DNA of 64,000 nt from Planococcus halotolerans. Lineage in GTDB: Bacteria > Bacillota > Bacilli > Bacillales_A > Planococcaceae. The stretch spans positions 1 to 64,000 of the forward strand of contig NZ_QLZR01000006.1 in the NCBI RefSeq assembly GCF_003289955.1, written 5' to 3'. The position numbers were made by a program, and so were the translations under genes. The notes below the pieces were generated by a model. It was not told where the DNA came from. It worked only from the letters and a program-made list of their open reading frames with translations, and did no database searches. Shown here one piece after another: positions 41,775 through 53,793 of the stretch (position 1 is the stretch's first letter; each line of letters starts with the position of its first letter).

Positions 41775-43184
41775 TTATAAAAGAATGCTTGTCTGGATAA
41801 ACAGTTGAACCATTATATAGAAGGCGATGGCATATTTTAAATTGAAACGGATGCCGTTGCGGATGCCGCTCAAGCCGTTCAAGCTGCTCAATATAATGAC
41901 CGGCATGACAAAGGGCGACAGGATGATGGAAATAACACTGCCTGAAGTTACCGCAAGTACGATCAATTCAGGTGGATATGGCAAAACCGCCCCTTCCAGA
42001 ATCCCCGTCACCAGTACAATGACCGGCAATGGACCCAATCCGATAAACCCGAGAATAATCAGGATGAACGGAAGCAGCAATAAAATATTCAGAAAAGGAA
42101 CGAGTTCTGTGATGTAATCCATGACATCAATAACGTATGCGCCTGTGCCTGATTTATTCAACGCGTAAATCATCAATCCAGCAGACAACAGGATACTGAA
42201 CTGCTGCGCCTGCCTGGAAATCCCGTTTGAGAAATACTTTTTGCCATCTGCCACATAATTCCCCACCCGCTTTTTAAGCAGGAAATAAAGCAATGTCCAA
42301 AACAGGATGACAAGTGGAATCACTACAAGAAAATCGATATTCCATACTTCGTGAATGAAAAAAATTGTACCGAACAGAGATACAAACAAGAAAGCGAATT
42401 CCGCTACATCCCGGTTCCATTTGCCTGTGTTCCGCGAGTTTTTGATCGCTTTGCCAATTTCAGTGCGCAGAACCGCCGAAAAGTCTTCCCCATCTCTTTT
42501 TTCCTGCCAATAGGCAAAAAACGCGCCAAGCAGACTTCCTCCAGCAGCTGCAGCAAAGCCCAGTAAAACTGACTTCCACAAAGTGGCGCCTAAAGCCTCC
42601 ACAGCAAAAATAAAGCTCGGGATGCTGATGACCCATAGTGTGGACAAAGCAAAGCCACGCAAAATAGCAGTGCCTTTAAATTGCTCCCACGCCTCGCTTT
42701 TTTGCTCTTTCAAGAACGAATCAATGAAACTGTACATCATTGGAACCGCTCCAAACAGGAGGAAATGGGAAATGATTTGCGTCATCCCCGTTAACCCGAG
42801 GTAGAATTTCCGGCTTTCATTAAGAAATTTATGGCCATAACTCATTATTTCATCAATATAAGGTTCTTCGTTCAACACCCAGCTGATCATCGGCACAATT
42901 AGTAATAGCGAAATCAGGCTGCGCATCTGCAAAAAACCTTCAGCCAGACCATCTGCCAGAGAGCCCTCTGTAAACAGCATAACGCCGACCGCAATGGTGG
43001 ACAGGAAAATTGGCAAATACATTTTATTGAGCGGCAGAAGAATCAGTCCGAAAATCAAAGTCATTAATCCCAGGACAGACAATATATTGAACAAAGTTCC
43101 ATTAAAATAGAAATAAGTGATGAAATGAAGCAATGCATAAATCGATACCGAAAAGGTAAAACCTTTTACTGCAATACCTTTCAT
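41775..43184 (-). CDS. Large polytopic membrane protein, transporter-like
   Basis: A 469-residue protein with about 12 hydrophobic segments, symmetrical halves separated by a hydrophilic stretch around residues 230-265 (WQEKRDGEDF ...), and helical hairpins near residues 85-110 and 395-425 reminiscent of the ion-transporter superfamily (GntP/DcuC-like). I do not recognise the exact family, and the substrate is unknown. ATG at 43184 follows GAGGGACT. Monocistronic and convergent with the lactonase terminator side. Confidence 0.7.
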   Translation of the reverse strand: MKGIAVKGFTFSVSIYALLHFITYFYFNGTLFNILSVLGLMTLIFGLILLPLNKMYLPIFLSTIAVGVMLFTEGSLADGLAEGFLQMRSLISLLLIVPMISWVLNEEPYIDEIMSYGHKFLNESRKFYLGLTGMTQIISHFLLFGAVPMMYSFIDSFLKEQKSEAWEQFKGTAILRGFALSTLWVISIPSFIFAVEALGATLWKSVLLGFAAAAGGSLLGAFFAYWQEKRDGEDFSAVLRTEIGKAIKNSRNTGKWNRDVAEFAFLFVSLFGTIFFIHEVWNIDFLVVIPLVILFWTLLYFLLKKRVGNYVADGKKYFSNGISRQAQQFSILLSAGLMIYALNKSGTGAYVIDVMDYITELVPFLNILLLLPFILIILGFIGLGPLPVIVLVTGILEGAVLPYPPELIVLAVTSGSVISIILSPFVMPVIILSSLNGLSGIRNGIRFNLKYAIAFYIMVQLFIQTSILL

Positions 43185-43494
43185 AGTCCCTCTTCCTTTC
43201 CGGTTTAATCCAAAGTTATCCTCTATTCTACACCTGTAAAGCACAATGAAAAGTTTACAGGTCTAAAAAAAGACATAAAATTAATTTTTTTAATAGGAAT
43301 AGTTTTAATTCTATAATATTTAATGATATGCTGACTTCAAACAATCAATTATAATATATCTGGGATACGGGCGCACAGCGTTCCTCTGGATTTTCTTCAT
43401 GAATTCCCGATGAAAAAAGCTGTATTCAATTCTTAACCGAAGGGCTAGTTTTTCAAGATAAATTAAGTCGTTTGATAGTATAGGAGGAAATAAC

Positions 43495-44403
43495 GTGGGT
43501 GTAACTAGAGACTTTTTTATTGCTTTGTCCAAAAACCAATTATTGAACAGCGGTGCAAAAAAATGGGGCTTAAAACTAGGAGCCGGCAAAATGGTAGCCG
43601 GAACCGATATTGATAGTGTAATGAAATCGGTTAAAGAATTGAATAGCATGGGAATCAGTGCAACAATCGACAATCTCGGCGAATTCGTTTACAGCAGAGA
43701 AGAAGCGACTGTTGCCAAAGAAAACATATTGCACACAATCGAAGCTATTCAACAACATGGTGTCAACGCCCATATGTCGATAAAACTTACACAGATCGGC
43801 CTTGATGTCGATTATGGTTTCTGTCTGGACAATATCCGTGAGATTGCAGAAGCGGCTGCAAATTACGACATCTTCATCAATCTGGATATGGAAGATTACG
43901 CCCACTTGCAGCAGACACTTGATATCTTGTTTGCGCTCCGGGATAGCTATCCGAATGTCGGAACCGTTATACAAGCTTATCTGTATCGCTCAGAAAAAGA
44001 CCTTGACCATCTGAAGGACGTACGTCTGCGTCTGGTAAAAGGTGCATACAAAGAAATTCCGGATGTTTCGCTGCAAAGCAAGCAGGACATCGATGAAAAC
44101 TTCCTGAAATTGATCAAGCTCCGCCTTCGCGGGAAAGCGTTTACTTCCATCGCCACCCATGATCATAATATCATCAATGAAGTGAAGAAATTCGTAGCAG
44201 AAAACAATATCCCTCACGACCGTTTCGAATTCCAGATGCTTTACGGTTTCCGTACGGAAATGCAGAAGGAATTGGCTGCTGAAGGTTTCGCTTTCACGAC
44301 TTATGTACCTTTCGGCCAGGACTGGTATGCCTACTTCATGAGACGTTTAGCGGAACGTCCGCAGAACATCAACCTTGCTCTGCGCGGCATTGTATCGAAA
44401 TAA
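43495..44403 (+). CDS. Proline dehydrogenase
   Basis: A 302-residue FAD enzyme of the PutB/FadM type, oxidising proline to pyrroline-5-carboxylate. SIKLTQIGLDVD, NLDMEDYAH, VIQAYLYRSEKDL, VKGAYKE and the C-terminal YVPFGQDWYAYFMRRLAERPQN match the barrel motifs and substrate-binding arginines. The partner P5C dehydrogenase is not in this window. GTG start preceded by AGGAGG. Confidence 0.93.
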   Translation: MGVTRDFFIALSKNQLLNSGAKKWGLKLGAGKMVAGTDIDSVMKSVKELNSMGISATIDNLGEFVYSREEATVAKENILHTIEAIQQHGVNAHMSIKLTQIGLDVDYGFCLDNIREIAEAAANYDIFINLDMEDYAHLQQTLDILFALRDSYPNVGTVIQAYLYRSEKDLDHLKDVRLRLVKGAYKEIPDVSLQSKQDIDENFLKLIKLRLRGKAFTSIATHDHNIINEVKKFVAENNIPHDRFEFQMLYGFRTEMQKELAAEGFAFTTYVPFGQDWYAYFMRRLAERPQNINLALRGIVSK

Positions 44404-44417
44404 ATGGAATAAATCAT

Positions 44418-44454
44418 AAAAAGGAGACGTGGACAAAATCCGCGTCTCCTTTTA
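44418..44454. terminator. Bidirectional terminator after proline dehydrogenase
   Basis: AAAAGGAGACGTGGA pairs with TCCGCGTCTCCTTTT (one G-U pair) around a 5-base loop, with A- and T-runs on both sides. Confidence 0.85.
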
Positions 44455-45399
44455 TTTATCCTCGTCCAAGGTTCTAACGCGCAGTGGCGGCAGTTCCTGC
44501 GACAGCCGTTTGCGGTATTGTTCGTATTGCGGCGGCAGCTTAAGTTCCTGCCCCAATGATTCGACCGGTTCATCGACTGCGAATCCTGGTGGATCGGTGG
44601 CAATTTCAAAGAGGATGTCTCCGTACTCACGGAAGTAAATGGAATTGAAATAATTCCGATCCTGCACTGGAGTTACACCGAGCCTCCAGTTTTCAATCTT
44701 TTCCTTCCAATCGAGCTGGTCCGCATCGTCTTCAGCCCGCCAGGCAATGTGATGAACTGTGCCAACTCCCATTTGCCCGGTTCCTTGCCGCTCCGTCATG
44801 ACATCTATGATATTGCCAATTTCCGCCGTCGACTTAAAGCGGATGATATTGCCCTCTTCGCCAACTTTTTCGAGGCCCATAACCGACTCCAGCAATTCCC
44901 ATGTTTTTTCGGCATTGGCTGAAAAAAGAAGAGCTCCGGCAAATCCCTTGATGGCTGTTTCTCCCGTAATTTCACCGAAATCCCAAGAACTGTTTTCCCC
45001 TTCGGACCGTTCCACCAATTCCAGAAGCAGTCCATGCGGGTCTTCAAATCCTATATATTTCTCGTTGAATTTTTCATTTTCGATAAAAGGGATCCCGAAT
45101 TTAGTTAGGCGCTTCTTCCAAAACTCCAGGCTGTTCGGCGGCACAGCAAACGCTGTCACCCCGACCTGTCCGTCTCCGACCCTTCCGCGGTAGGCATTGC
45201 CCCAAGGGAAAAAGGTCATAATTGTTCCCGGTGCCCCTTCACTATTGCCGAAATAGAGATGATAAGTTCCCGGATCATCAAAATTGATTGTTTTTTTCGT
45301 CAGGCGCAATCCTAAAACACCTGCATAGAAATCCACGTTTTGCTGCGCATCGCCAACAATGGCGGTGATGTGGTGAATTCCTGAAATTTTATTCGCCAT
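44452..45399 (-). CDS. Ring-cleaving dioxygenase, two VOC domains (MhqO/MhqA type)
   Basis: The 315-residue protein has two vicinal-oxygen-chelate domains. Metal ligands are visible as His in GIHHITA (N terminus), His in GTVHHIAW near residue 215 and Glu in DILFEIATDPPG near 265. Close Bacillus homologues protect against quinones and catechols under MhqR control. No mhqR gene or clear operator is seen here. GGAGCGG precedes ATG. Confidence 0.87.
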   Translation of the reverse strand: MANKISGIHHITAIVGDAQQNVDFYAGVLGLRLTKKTINFDDPGTYHLYFGNSEGAPGTIMTFFPWGNAYRGRVGDGQVGVTAFAVPPNSLEFWKKRLTKFGIPFIENEKFNEKYIGFEDPHGLLLELVERSEGENSSWDFGEITGETAIKGFAGALLFSANAEKTWELLESVMGLEKVGEEGNIIRFKSTAEIGNIIDVMTERQGTGQMGVGTVHHIAWRAEDDADQLDWKEKIENWRLGVTPVQDRNYFNSIYFREYGDILFEIATDPPGFAVDEPVESLGQELKLPPQYEQYRKRLSQELPPLRVRTLDEDK

Positions 45400-45495
45400 T
45401 AACTATCCGCTCCTTTTCTTAACGCTTTCCGTCTATCATCATACCAAGTAGCTATCTCGAATCACAGGCAGTCGACATTGCAGTATAGACTTTTG

Positions 45496-46221
45496 TTATT
45501 CCGGTTTGTTTTTATCATGCTTTTTCTTCTTAGCTTGTTCGTGTTCACCAGCTTCCTCTAATTCTTCTATCTCCTTCTGTTTATCTTTTTCGATTTCTGC
45601 TTTCCGCTGTTTTTCTTCCTTTTTATTGTCCGCATGTTCTTCAGCCATATCTTTTTGGTGTTCTTTTACTTCCTCTATTTTCTCCATTTCTTCCTGATAC
45701 TGCTCCTCCACATCGGAAGTACCAGGGATGAAAGGCTCTTCATTATAATCGGTCCGTTTGCCATAGCGCAGCATTTCATAGATGATCAATCCGTTATTTG
45801 GCATACCATTGGCTGTTTTCATGGGAACAACATCAAATAGGACATAATAGAATGCATAGAAGATAAATCGATTCCAGAATGTCCTATATTCTTCGAGCAT
45901 ATCATTCGCCAGCATGGCGTTGATGACCAATGCCACTATTACGTTCATTAGAATCGGGCCTGCATATAACATAATATAGGCGAATTTACCTTCCCTTTTC
46001 AAAGAATCGTAGGAAAACCAACTGTAAAGGTGATAATATTTCCGAATATCAAACATGCCGATTTTGACGACTCTTGGTCCGGACCCAACCGTCAGCCGGG
46101 GATTTTTTACACCGAGCAGCATGCTCACGATAACGTATCCCATCTCGCGAAGGAACACGACAACCGGGAGGATGATGAAGGCAGAAATTATCAACGACAA
46201 TAAATCTCTGAAACCGAACAT
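45496..46221 (-). CDS. M50-like membrane pseudo-protease with charged coiled-coil tail
   Basis: The first 160 of 241 residues look like a site-2-protease core: four membrane segments, with LREMGYVIVSMLLGV where HExxH is expected, and VVPMKTANGMPNNG where the N-x-x-P-x-x-P-x-D-G motif is expected. Both His and the Asp are missing (R-E-M-G-Y and N-N-G), so zinc binding and proteolysis are unlikely. Residues about 165-241 are almost wholly Glu/Lys with a coiled-coil pattern. Start supported by AGGGG. Function unknown; a scaffold or client-binding role is inference. Confidence 0.7.
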   Translation of the reverse strand: MFGFRDLLSLIISAFIILPVVVFLREMGYVIVSMLLGVKNPRLTVGSGPRVVKIGMFDIRKYYHLYSWFSYDSLKREGKFAYIMLYAGPILMNVIVALVINAMLANDMLEEYRTFWNRFIFYAFYYVLFDVVPMKTANGMPNNGLIIYEMLRYGKRTDYNEEPFIPGTSDVEEQYQEEMEKIEEVKEHQKDMAEEHADNKKEEKQRKAEIEKDKQKEIEELEEAGEHEQAKKKKHDKNKPE

Positions 46222-46413
46222 ATAAAGCCCCCTATCGCTGACTAATCACCAATTAAGCATCACCTATTTATTTACCCCTTCTTTGCAAAAAGAACACCGA
46301 TTTGGGTATATTACAATTTTTAGGCAGTTAGTCTCTTTCTTTATTACAATCATTACAGATAGGATGAACTTACTAGCCAGGAATCAACAGATCATGACGT
46401 TGGGATGTGCTTC

Positions 46414-47409
46414 ATGAAAAAACCAGCTAACTTTATGTTAAATAGAATATGGATTTTTCCACTGCTCATCGTGTTGGCACTGCTGGCGTTTTTTTCTCTG
46501 GAAGACATGGTGACGCCAAAAGATGCTGTCGCTTCCAGAGAGCCAGCCGGGTCGGCAGTCTTTGTCCCGCCTCCTCATATAGAAGAAGTGCGGGCGGAAG
46601 TCACTGTAATTTCTGACCTTATTTACGAAGAGGATTCAGGCGCGCTTCTCGACCTTTATATTCCCGCAACCCTCGATGAACCGGTACCGGTGATTTTGTG
46701 GATTCACGGAGGCGGCTATGTTGGCGGATCAAAAGACAGCCGGCGTGATTATGCGATGACGCTTGCCCATGACGGCTATCTCGTAGCCAATATGGATTAC
46801 AGCCTTGCCCCTGAACAGCTTTATCCCGGACCAATTTTCCAGGCCAACGCCGCGCTGGAATATCTCCAGAAGCATGCCGCTGATTTTGGCGGCGACATGA
46901 ATCGTGTATTTATTGGCGGCGATTCTGCCGGTGCGCAAATTGCAAGCCAGCTCAGCGCGGTTATCTCCAATAGTGGGTTGGCAGATAGAATGGAAATTAT
47001 GCCGGCCATCGATCCGGAAAAGTTGCGCGGCGCTATATTGTTTTGCGGTTTATACAATATGGCCACAGTCAGTGATACCGGATTTCCCAATATCGATTAC
47101 TTTTTGAATAACTATACAGGAACCGCTGCATTCGAAAGCTTCATCGATTTGGAAGAGCTGTCTACGGTCCGGCACGTTACGCCGTATTTCCCGGATACGT
47201 TCATTTCAGTGGGAGATGGTGATCCACTGGCTCCGCAATCAGTCGAACTTGCAAAAGCAATCCGATCACAAGGGATAGCGGTAGAAACGATGTTCTTTGA
47301 GGGTTCGGAAAAGAATCTGCAGCACGAGTTCCAGTATGCGCTAGACACACTTGATGCACAGGAAACTTTGAGCAAAACTTTAAATTTCCTCTCAATTAAC
47401 AGCAGATAA
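46414..47409 (+). CDS. Alpha/beta hydrolase, hormone-sensitive-lipase type, membrane-anchored
   Basis: A 331-residue esterase with an N-terminal membrane anchor (about residues 10-30). Motifs: oxyanion HGGG in ILWIHGGGYVGGS near 110, nucleophile GDSAGAQ near 170, Asp in SVGDGDPLAP near 268 and His in LQHEFQY near 305. It should act outside the membrane on short-chain esters or carbohydrate esters; the substrate is not known. ATG at 46414 has only a weak GGGATG site. A perfect hairpin follows. Confidence 0.85.
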   Translation: MKKPANFMLNRIWIFPLLIVLALLAFFSLEDMVTPKDAVASREPAGSAVFVPPPHIEEVRAEVTVISDLIYEEDSGALLDLYIPATLDEPVPVILWIHGGGYVGGSKDSRRDYAMTLAHDGYLVANMDYSLAPEQLYPGPIFQANAALEYLQKHAADFGGDMNRVFIGGDSAGAQIASQLSAVISNSGLADRMEIMPAIDPEKLRGAILFCGLYNMATVSDTGFPNIDYFLNNYTGTAAFESFIDLEELSTVRHVTPYFPDTFISVGDGDPLAPQSVELAKAIRSQGIAVETMFFEGSEKNLQHEFQYALDTLDAQETLSKTLNFLSINSR

Positions 47410-47452
47410 AAAGACTCCAAACGAGCGGAAAATCGCTCATTTGGAGTCTTTT

Positions 47453-47453
<1 letters not shown>
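47409..47453. terminator. Bidirectional terminator between the esterase and pbuX
   Basis: AAAGACTCCAAA, GAGCG, then CGCTC, TTTGGAGTCTTTT pair around a 6-base loop with one bulge. Confidence 0.85.
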
Positions 47454-49653
<2,200 letters not shown>

Positions 49654-49872
49654 GAGGCGTATGAAATGTAAAAATTTTCAGACATTAGATCATCACTGAA
49701 TTCTTAACAAGTTTAATCATTAAAGGAAATTCAGGACAGCTTCACTTAAACAGGATGGACGACTTATTCCCAACCTTTTTAAATGAAAAAAGTCGGAATT
49801 GATTGATTTTATTTAAATCTGACTATATATTTAGAGAGGCGAAATAACATTCCTCAGAAAAGAGTGTATTAT

Positions 49873-51129
49873 ATGAAATCCTGGTTTATGGACTGGAAGA
49901 TTAAAGTCCTTTCCTTTAATCGAAATGTTAAACTGTTTATGCTCGCCAATGTCCTGATCCAAATCGGGCTGGGCGTTTTCATGGTGATGTATAACCTCTA
50001 TATAAAAGAACTTGGCATGCCCGAAACCGTTAACGGCAAAGTGATTTCGATGACAGCTCTGGCTTCTGCCATCATGCTGATTCCAGCAGGTTTCCTGAGC
50101 GATAAAATCGGACGCAAATGGATTATCATTGCCGGTGCTTTGTTCGGCGCCGCCACTTTATACTATCGAAGCTTCGCGGTTCTTGAATCCCCTCTTGTTA
50201 CTGCCGCTTTTTTCACCGGTCTTTTCATGGCATTCGTCCAAGTATCCGGTGTGCCGCTTCTCGCCGAGAACTCAAGATCTTCTGAGCGGGTACATATGTT
50301 CAGCATCTATTTTGCTTTGATGACGGCCGCAAATGTTGTGGGCAGCCTGCTTGGAGGTGTCGTATCCGACGTTTTCCAGGTCTATCTGTCGATGCCGGCG
50401 GTCGAAGCCATCCGCTGGTCGCTGCTTTTTGGCGCAACCCTTTTCACAGCAGGGCTATTGCCTTTATTCAAGTTGAACAATAAAGTACCGGAACCTTCCG
50501 AAAAAGTGGAAACCCGAATTGATATCGAACCTGATGATCCCGGATTAAAACGCAATTTGATCGTTATTTTCCACTTCTCATTCGCCAGCCTGCTGATCGG
50601 CCTCGGCTCCGGTTTGGTTGTGCCCTATCTGAATCTTTATTTTGCGAACCGCTTTGATGCTTCCAATGCCTATATCGGCCTGGTGCTTTCACTCGGTTCT
50701 GCCATGACCGCTGTCGCCATGCTGATTGGTCCGATGCTCGTCCGGCGGGTAGGCAAAGTAAAAGCTTTAATCATTTTTCAGGTCCTGTCGATTCCATTTC
50801 TGATCCTAACCGCGTATACCACTTCTCTATTTTTGGCTTCTTTAGGGTTTTTACTGCGCCAGGCATTGATGAATGCAGGTAATCCCATCCAAAGCGCTGT
50901 TGCAATGGAAGTGGTGCACGATAAATACAAAGGGCTTGCGAATTCCGTGAACCAGATGGTCTTCAATGTAGGCTGGGCTACCATGGGCCCGGTTGCGGCT
51001 GGTCTGGTCATTGCTTTCGGTTCGTATTGGGGCTACGCCTATGCATTCTCGATTACAGCCGGCTTGTATATCATTTCGTCCACTTATTACTACTTTATCT
51101 TTGGCAGACGGAAGTTGAGTGAGGAGTAA
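49873..51129 (+). CDS. Major facilitator superfamily transporter
   Basis: A 418-residue protein with 12 membrane segments and the MFS loop 2-3 motif GFLSDKIGRKWI near residue 80, repeated weakly as GPMLVRRVGKVKAL in the second half. It resembles sugar or drug efflux members, but the substrate cannot be given. ATG at 49873 is chosen, with AAAGAG 8 bases upstream, over GTG at 49864. A terminator follows directly. Confidence 0.82.
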   Translation: MKSWFMDWKIKVLSFNRNVKLFMLANVLIQIGLGVFMVMYNLYIKELGMPETVNGKVISMTALASAIMLIPAGFLSDKIGRKWIIIAGALFGAATLYYRSFAVLESPLVTAAFFTGLFMAFVQVSGVPLLAENSRSSERVHMFSIYFALMTAANVVGSLLGGVVSDVFQVYLSMPAVEAIRWSLLFGATLFTAGLLPLFKLNNKVPEPSEKVETRIDIEPDDPGLKRNLIVIFHFSFASLLIGLGSGLVVPYLNLYFANRFDASNAYIGLVLSLGSAMTAVAMLIGPMLVRRVGKVKALIIFQVLSIPFLILTAYTTSLFLASLGFLLRQALMNAGNPIQSAVAMEVVHDKYKGLANSVNQMVFNVGWATMGPVAAGLVIAFGSYWGYAYAFSITAGLYIISSTYYYFIFGRRKLSEE

Positions 51130-51131
51130 AC

Positions 51132-51170
51132 AGAAAAGCACCGGCCCCTTCGGGGTCCGGTGCTTTCTGT
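51132..51170. terminator. Terminator between the MFS gene and the PH-domain gene
   Basis: AAAGCACCGG, CCCC, loop TTC, GGGG, CCGGTGCTTT form a near-perfect stem, followed by CTGTTTAATT. Confidence 0.8.
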
Positions 51171-51785
51171 TTAATTATTAATATACTTTTCAAATACGTC
51201 CCCGAAATCTTTCACATGATACTGATTTCTGACAGAAGTCAGCCAGGTAAATCCGAAATCCGTCAGTTTTGAATACTGTTCGTCAAGCGCCACGTTTGAA
51301 GGACGGGAACTTTGAAGAATTCCTGCCGCTTTATCGAGGCTTTGGTTGGCCATATCAATTACAATACCATTTTCGTATGTCATTTCCGCAATGCGCAATA
51401 AAGATTTATACAAATCCTTCAATTGTTCAATCTGGCTTTTCTGAACGTCGATCTGAAATTGTTCAGCTCCCAATTTGAAAGTAATCTCTACATCGATATC
51501 TATTTTCCCAGCGGTCTCCAAAAAAACATCGGAAATCGGATGTCTTGAATAAGGATAGCGTTTTAACGTTCTTTTCGAAGATACCGCGCTTTCCCCGTCT
51601 ACATGGATTAAAGCAAGATTCGTAAAACAATATTCATCCGCTCTTGTTTTGATAAGGAAATATATCTTTTCCTGATCTTCATGCATGACATAATCATCCG
51701 AATCCGTTTTATCGAAATCTTTAGGGTCGATTATTTTTCCGACATCACTTAAACCCAAAGCGTCTGACGCCATTTTCTTGAACAT
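51171..51785 (-). CDS. PH-domain protein, YvbH-like
   Basis: A 204-residue cytosolic protein. The N-terminal part (about 1-125) has YVMHEDQEKIYFLIKTRADEYCFTNLALIHVDG, the pattern of the bacterial PH domain of YvbH; the C-terminal 80 residues are helical. Function unknown. ATG at 51785 follows AAGGGGG. It opens a run of poorly known minus-strand genes (DUF4139, a 73-residue protein, a repeat protein). Confidence 0.72.
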   Translation of the reverse strand: MFKKMASDALGLSDVGKIIDPKDFDKTDSDDYVMHEDQEKIYFLIKTRADEYCFTNLALIHVDGESAVSSKRTLKRYPYSRHPISDVFLETAGKIDIDVEITFKLGAEQFQIDVQKSQIEQLKDLYKSLLRIAEMTYENGIVIDMANQSLDKAAGILQSSRPSNVALDEQYSKLTDFGFTWLTSVRNQYHVKDFGDVFEKYINN

Positions 51786-51892
51786 TTCATTTCCCCCTTC
51801 TTCTATTGAGAACACTTATAGCTTCATTTTATCAAACACTCCTGATTTAGCTACACTCAACCTGTCATCTAATCTGTAAATTATTATTAAGA

Positions 51893-51942
51893 AAAAAGCT
51901 GTTCCGCAAATCCGCTTAAGGATTATTGGAACAGCTTTTTCA
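51893..51942. terminator. Terminator with long loop
   Basis: AAAAAAGCTGTTCC and GGAACAGCTTTTT form a 13-bp stem around a 22-base loop. It lies past the end of the DUF4139 gene on the minus strand. Confidence 0.75.
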
Positions 51943-52097
51943 ATTGATTTTTATATCACTCCATTGGCGCAATAATAGAATTCACATACTCAGAAACCTG
52001 TTGTATGTTCGGACCGTTATGCCGCCCGTTCCCTGGTTACTTTGGCAAGACAGTCAGCAGCTTTCACAAACAGCTAATTTTAATTTGCATTTTTTAC

Positions 52098-53372
52098 TTA
52101 TCGCCTCTTCGCCTTATAAGTGAACTCAAGCTCAACTGTTTTTCCGGCACCCATTCTCACATGAAATTCCAAAGTACGCGAAGCTTTTACTTCATAATCA
52201 TGGGTCGAGGATTCCATTTCCCATATAGGGTCGCTGACTAAATGATCGACAAGTACAGCAACATTTTTCTGCTTGCTGTTTTTAATTCTGTAGACGAAAG
52301 TAACGTACTCTGAACCGCCTGTAACTTTCCGGCTCTTTTCAAATGACTTATTGGTTAAGTCGAAAGTTTTGCCAATCGTTACTACAATTTTCTCCTTGGC
52401 TGACATATGGCTGATTTCATCTTCTCCGAGAAATTCCAACTCTCCATTCCCGCCATGCCCATAAAATTTTATGATTCCTTGTGGAAGCGGAATATTCAAT
52501 CCCGGATCAGTGGCATTTCCTAACTGAAGCTGTATTGATGCATTCTCTTGCCGATCTTCAATTCTGTATGTTTTTTGAAAAGCAGCATGCTGATTATGGA
52601 GAAATCGGACCTGTTTAAATCCGCCTTCTGCAATCGAGAACGTTCCGTCCAGTTCGTAGACATTTCCTTCAGAAAAGCCATATGGTTTCAGCTCTCCGGA
52701 GGGGTCTTTTGCATTGAACCGGCTGTTCTCCATGAGGGGAACCCCTTCACCGGATCTTTTCAAAATACCGGCAACCGCTCTTATTTGGCAGTTTTCAAAA
52801 TCTCCTCCGGCATAGTTTGTAATTTTTATCCAGCCATTCAATATCATTTCTTCATCCAAAAGTTCAGCAGTATAGTTCGCTTCCCAATTGAGGCCTGAAA
52901 CCAGATAGTGCAAGCCGACATCTGTATCTTCATGCAAAGTTTCGATGCGGCAGGATATTGCAGGATCGATTTGAATTTCGACGCCTTTTGATGGCAGAAT
53001 AATATGTCCACCAGGGTTAACAAAGATTTCATCGGTACCTTCAATTTTCCCTATAAAATCGAATCCAGCCTTAAGCAAACGAACCTTCGTTTCAGTGCCC
53101 GATTCCAAATTTCCCACAGTAACTACCCGGCCAATATACTTTTTCAACAACTGCTCTTTATCTGTTATGCCCCGTTCGTAATCCTGTTCCAGGACAGCAG
53201 CCCCTTTGACGAAAAAGGAATCCGCTTCAATTCCAGCCGGAAGGTCCCCGATGACCAAGTGATTGATTTCTGTTTCAAACTGCAGGCTTCTAACCTCCCT
53301 GACAGCCGCGAAATCATTATAAATTGTCAGTGCAAGTAATTTTCTGCTGTCCTTTCCTGACTGGAATTTCAT
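52098..53372 (-). CDS. DUF4139 domain protein
   Basis: The 424-residue protein has no signal peptide. The N-terminal third (LLALTIYNDFAAVREVRSLQFE ... LVIGDLPAGIEADSF) and the long beta-rich C terminus (VEWEANY-type LNWEANYTAELL, GWIKITNYAGGDFENCQI, then VYRIKNSKQKNVAVLVDH) match the DUF4139/mucoidy-inhibitor-like family. Function unknown. ATG at 53372 follows GGAGGTG. It begins 14 bases after the 73-residue gene upstream, so they form an operon. Confidence 0.78.
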   Translation of the reverse strand: MKFQSGKDSRKLLALTIYNDFAAVREVRSLQFETEINHLVIGDLPAGIEADSFFVKGAAVLEQDYERGITDKEQLLKKYIGRVVTVGNLESGTETKVRLLKAGFDFIGKIEGTDEIFVNPGGHIILPSKGVEIQIDPAISCRIETLHEDTDVGLHYLVSGLNWEANYTAELLDEEMILNGWIKITNYAGGDFENCQIRAVAGILKRSGEGVPLMENSRFNAKDPSGELKPYGFSEGNVYELDGTFSIAEGGFKQVRFLHNQHAAFQKTYRIEDRQENASIQLQLGNATDPGLNIPLPQGIIKFYGHGGNGELEFLGEDEISHMSAKEKIVVTIGKTFDLTNKSFEKSRKVTGGSEYVTFVYRIKNSKQKNVAVLVDHLVSDPIWEMESSTHDYEVKASRTLEFHVRMGAGKTVELEFTYKAKRR

Positions 53373-53386
53373 TAGGCACCTCCATT

Positions 53387-53608
53387 TCAACGATTGAAGT
53401 AATTCCTCAAGTATTGGATTGTTTCCTCCCGGCAACCGTCCGTCAATGGCGATCTTTTGGCATGTACGAGATCCCCGTAAAGCAAGTCATCAAGAAACCG
53501 TACTTCTTCCGCATATATTTTATCTTGCCCTGCATCCAGCACTTCCAAATTCACATAAATGGAATTTCCCTGTTCTGTATAATCGATTATTGTAACTTGA
53601 TTGCCCAT
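53387..53608 (-). CDS. Small uncharacterised protein upstream of the DUF4139 gene
   Basis: A 73-residue protein starting MGNQVTIIDYTEQGN with an acidic, mixed secondary structure pattern. ATG at 53608 follows GGGAGGG; the longer frame start at 53644 has no ribosome site. It is coupled to the DUF4139 gene (14-base gap). No family recognised. Confidence 0.65.
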   Translation of the reverse strand: MGNQVTIIDYTEQGNSIYVNLEVLDAGQDKIYAEEVRFLDDLLYGDLVHAKRSPLTDGCREETIQYLRNYFNR

Positions 53609-53735
53609 ATTGCCCTCCCGGAACTTCTGTTCAGCTGTGTTCATTTTAAATTATCCCTATAAGAGAATTTTATCACTTTCAGATTTTATTGCCATAAATA
53701 TCTGATTATTCTAACTATAATTTTCAAAGAAATTA

Positions 53736-53779
53736 AAAAGCCGTCTAAGGAAGCAGTGTTGCTGTTCCTAAACGGCCTT
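53736..53779 (-). terminator. Terminator of the repeat-protein gene
   Basis: On the minus strand GGCCGTTTAGGAA and TTCCTTAGACGGC pair around a loop of about 12 bases, followed by TTTTTAATTT. Confidence 0.8.
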
Positions 53780-53793
53780 GAATTGAATTCATA

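Noticed and set aside
43320..43673. 117-codon minus-strand ORF over the start of proline dehydrogenase
   Set aside because: It is antisense to a gene with full family motifs and strong ribosome site, and shows no motif of its own.
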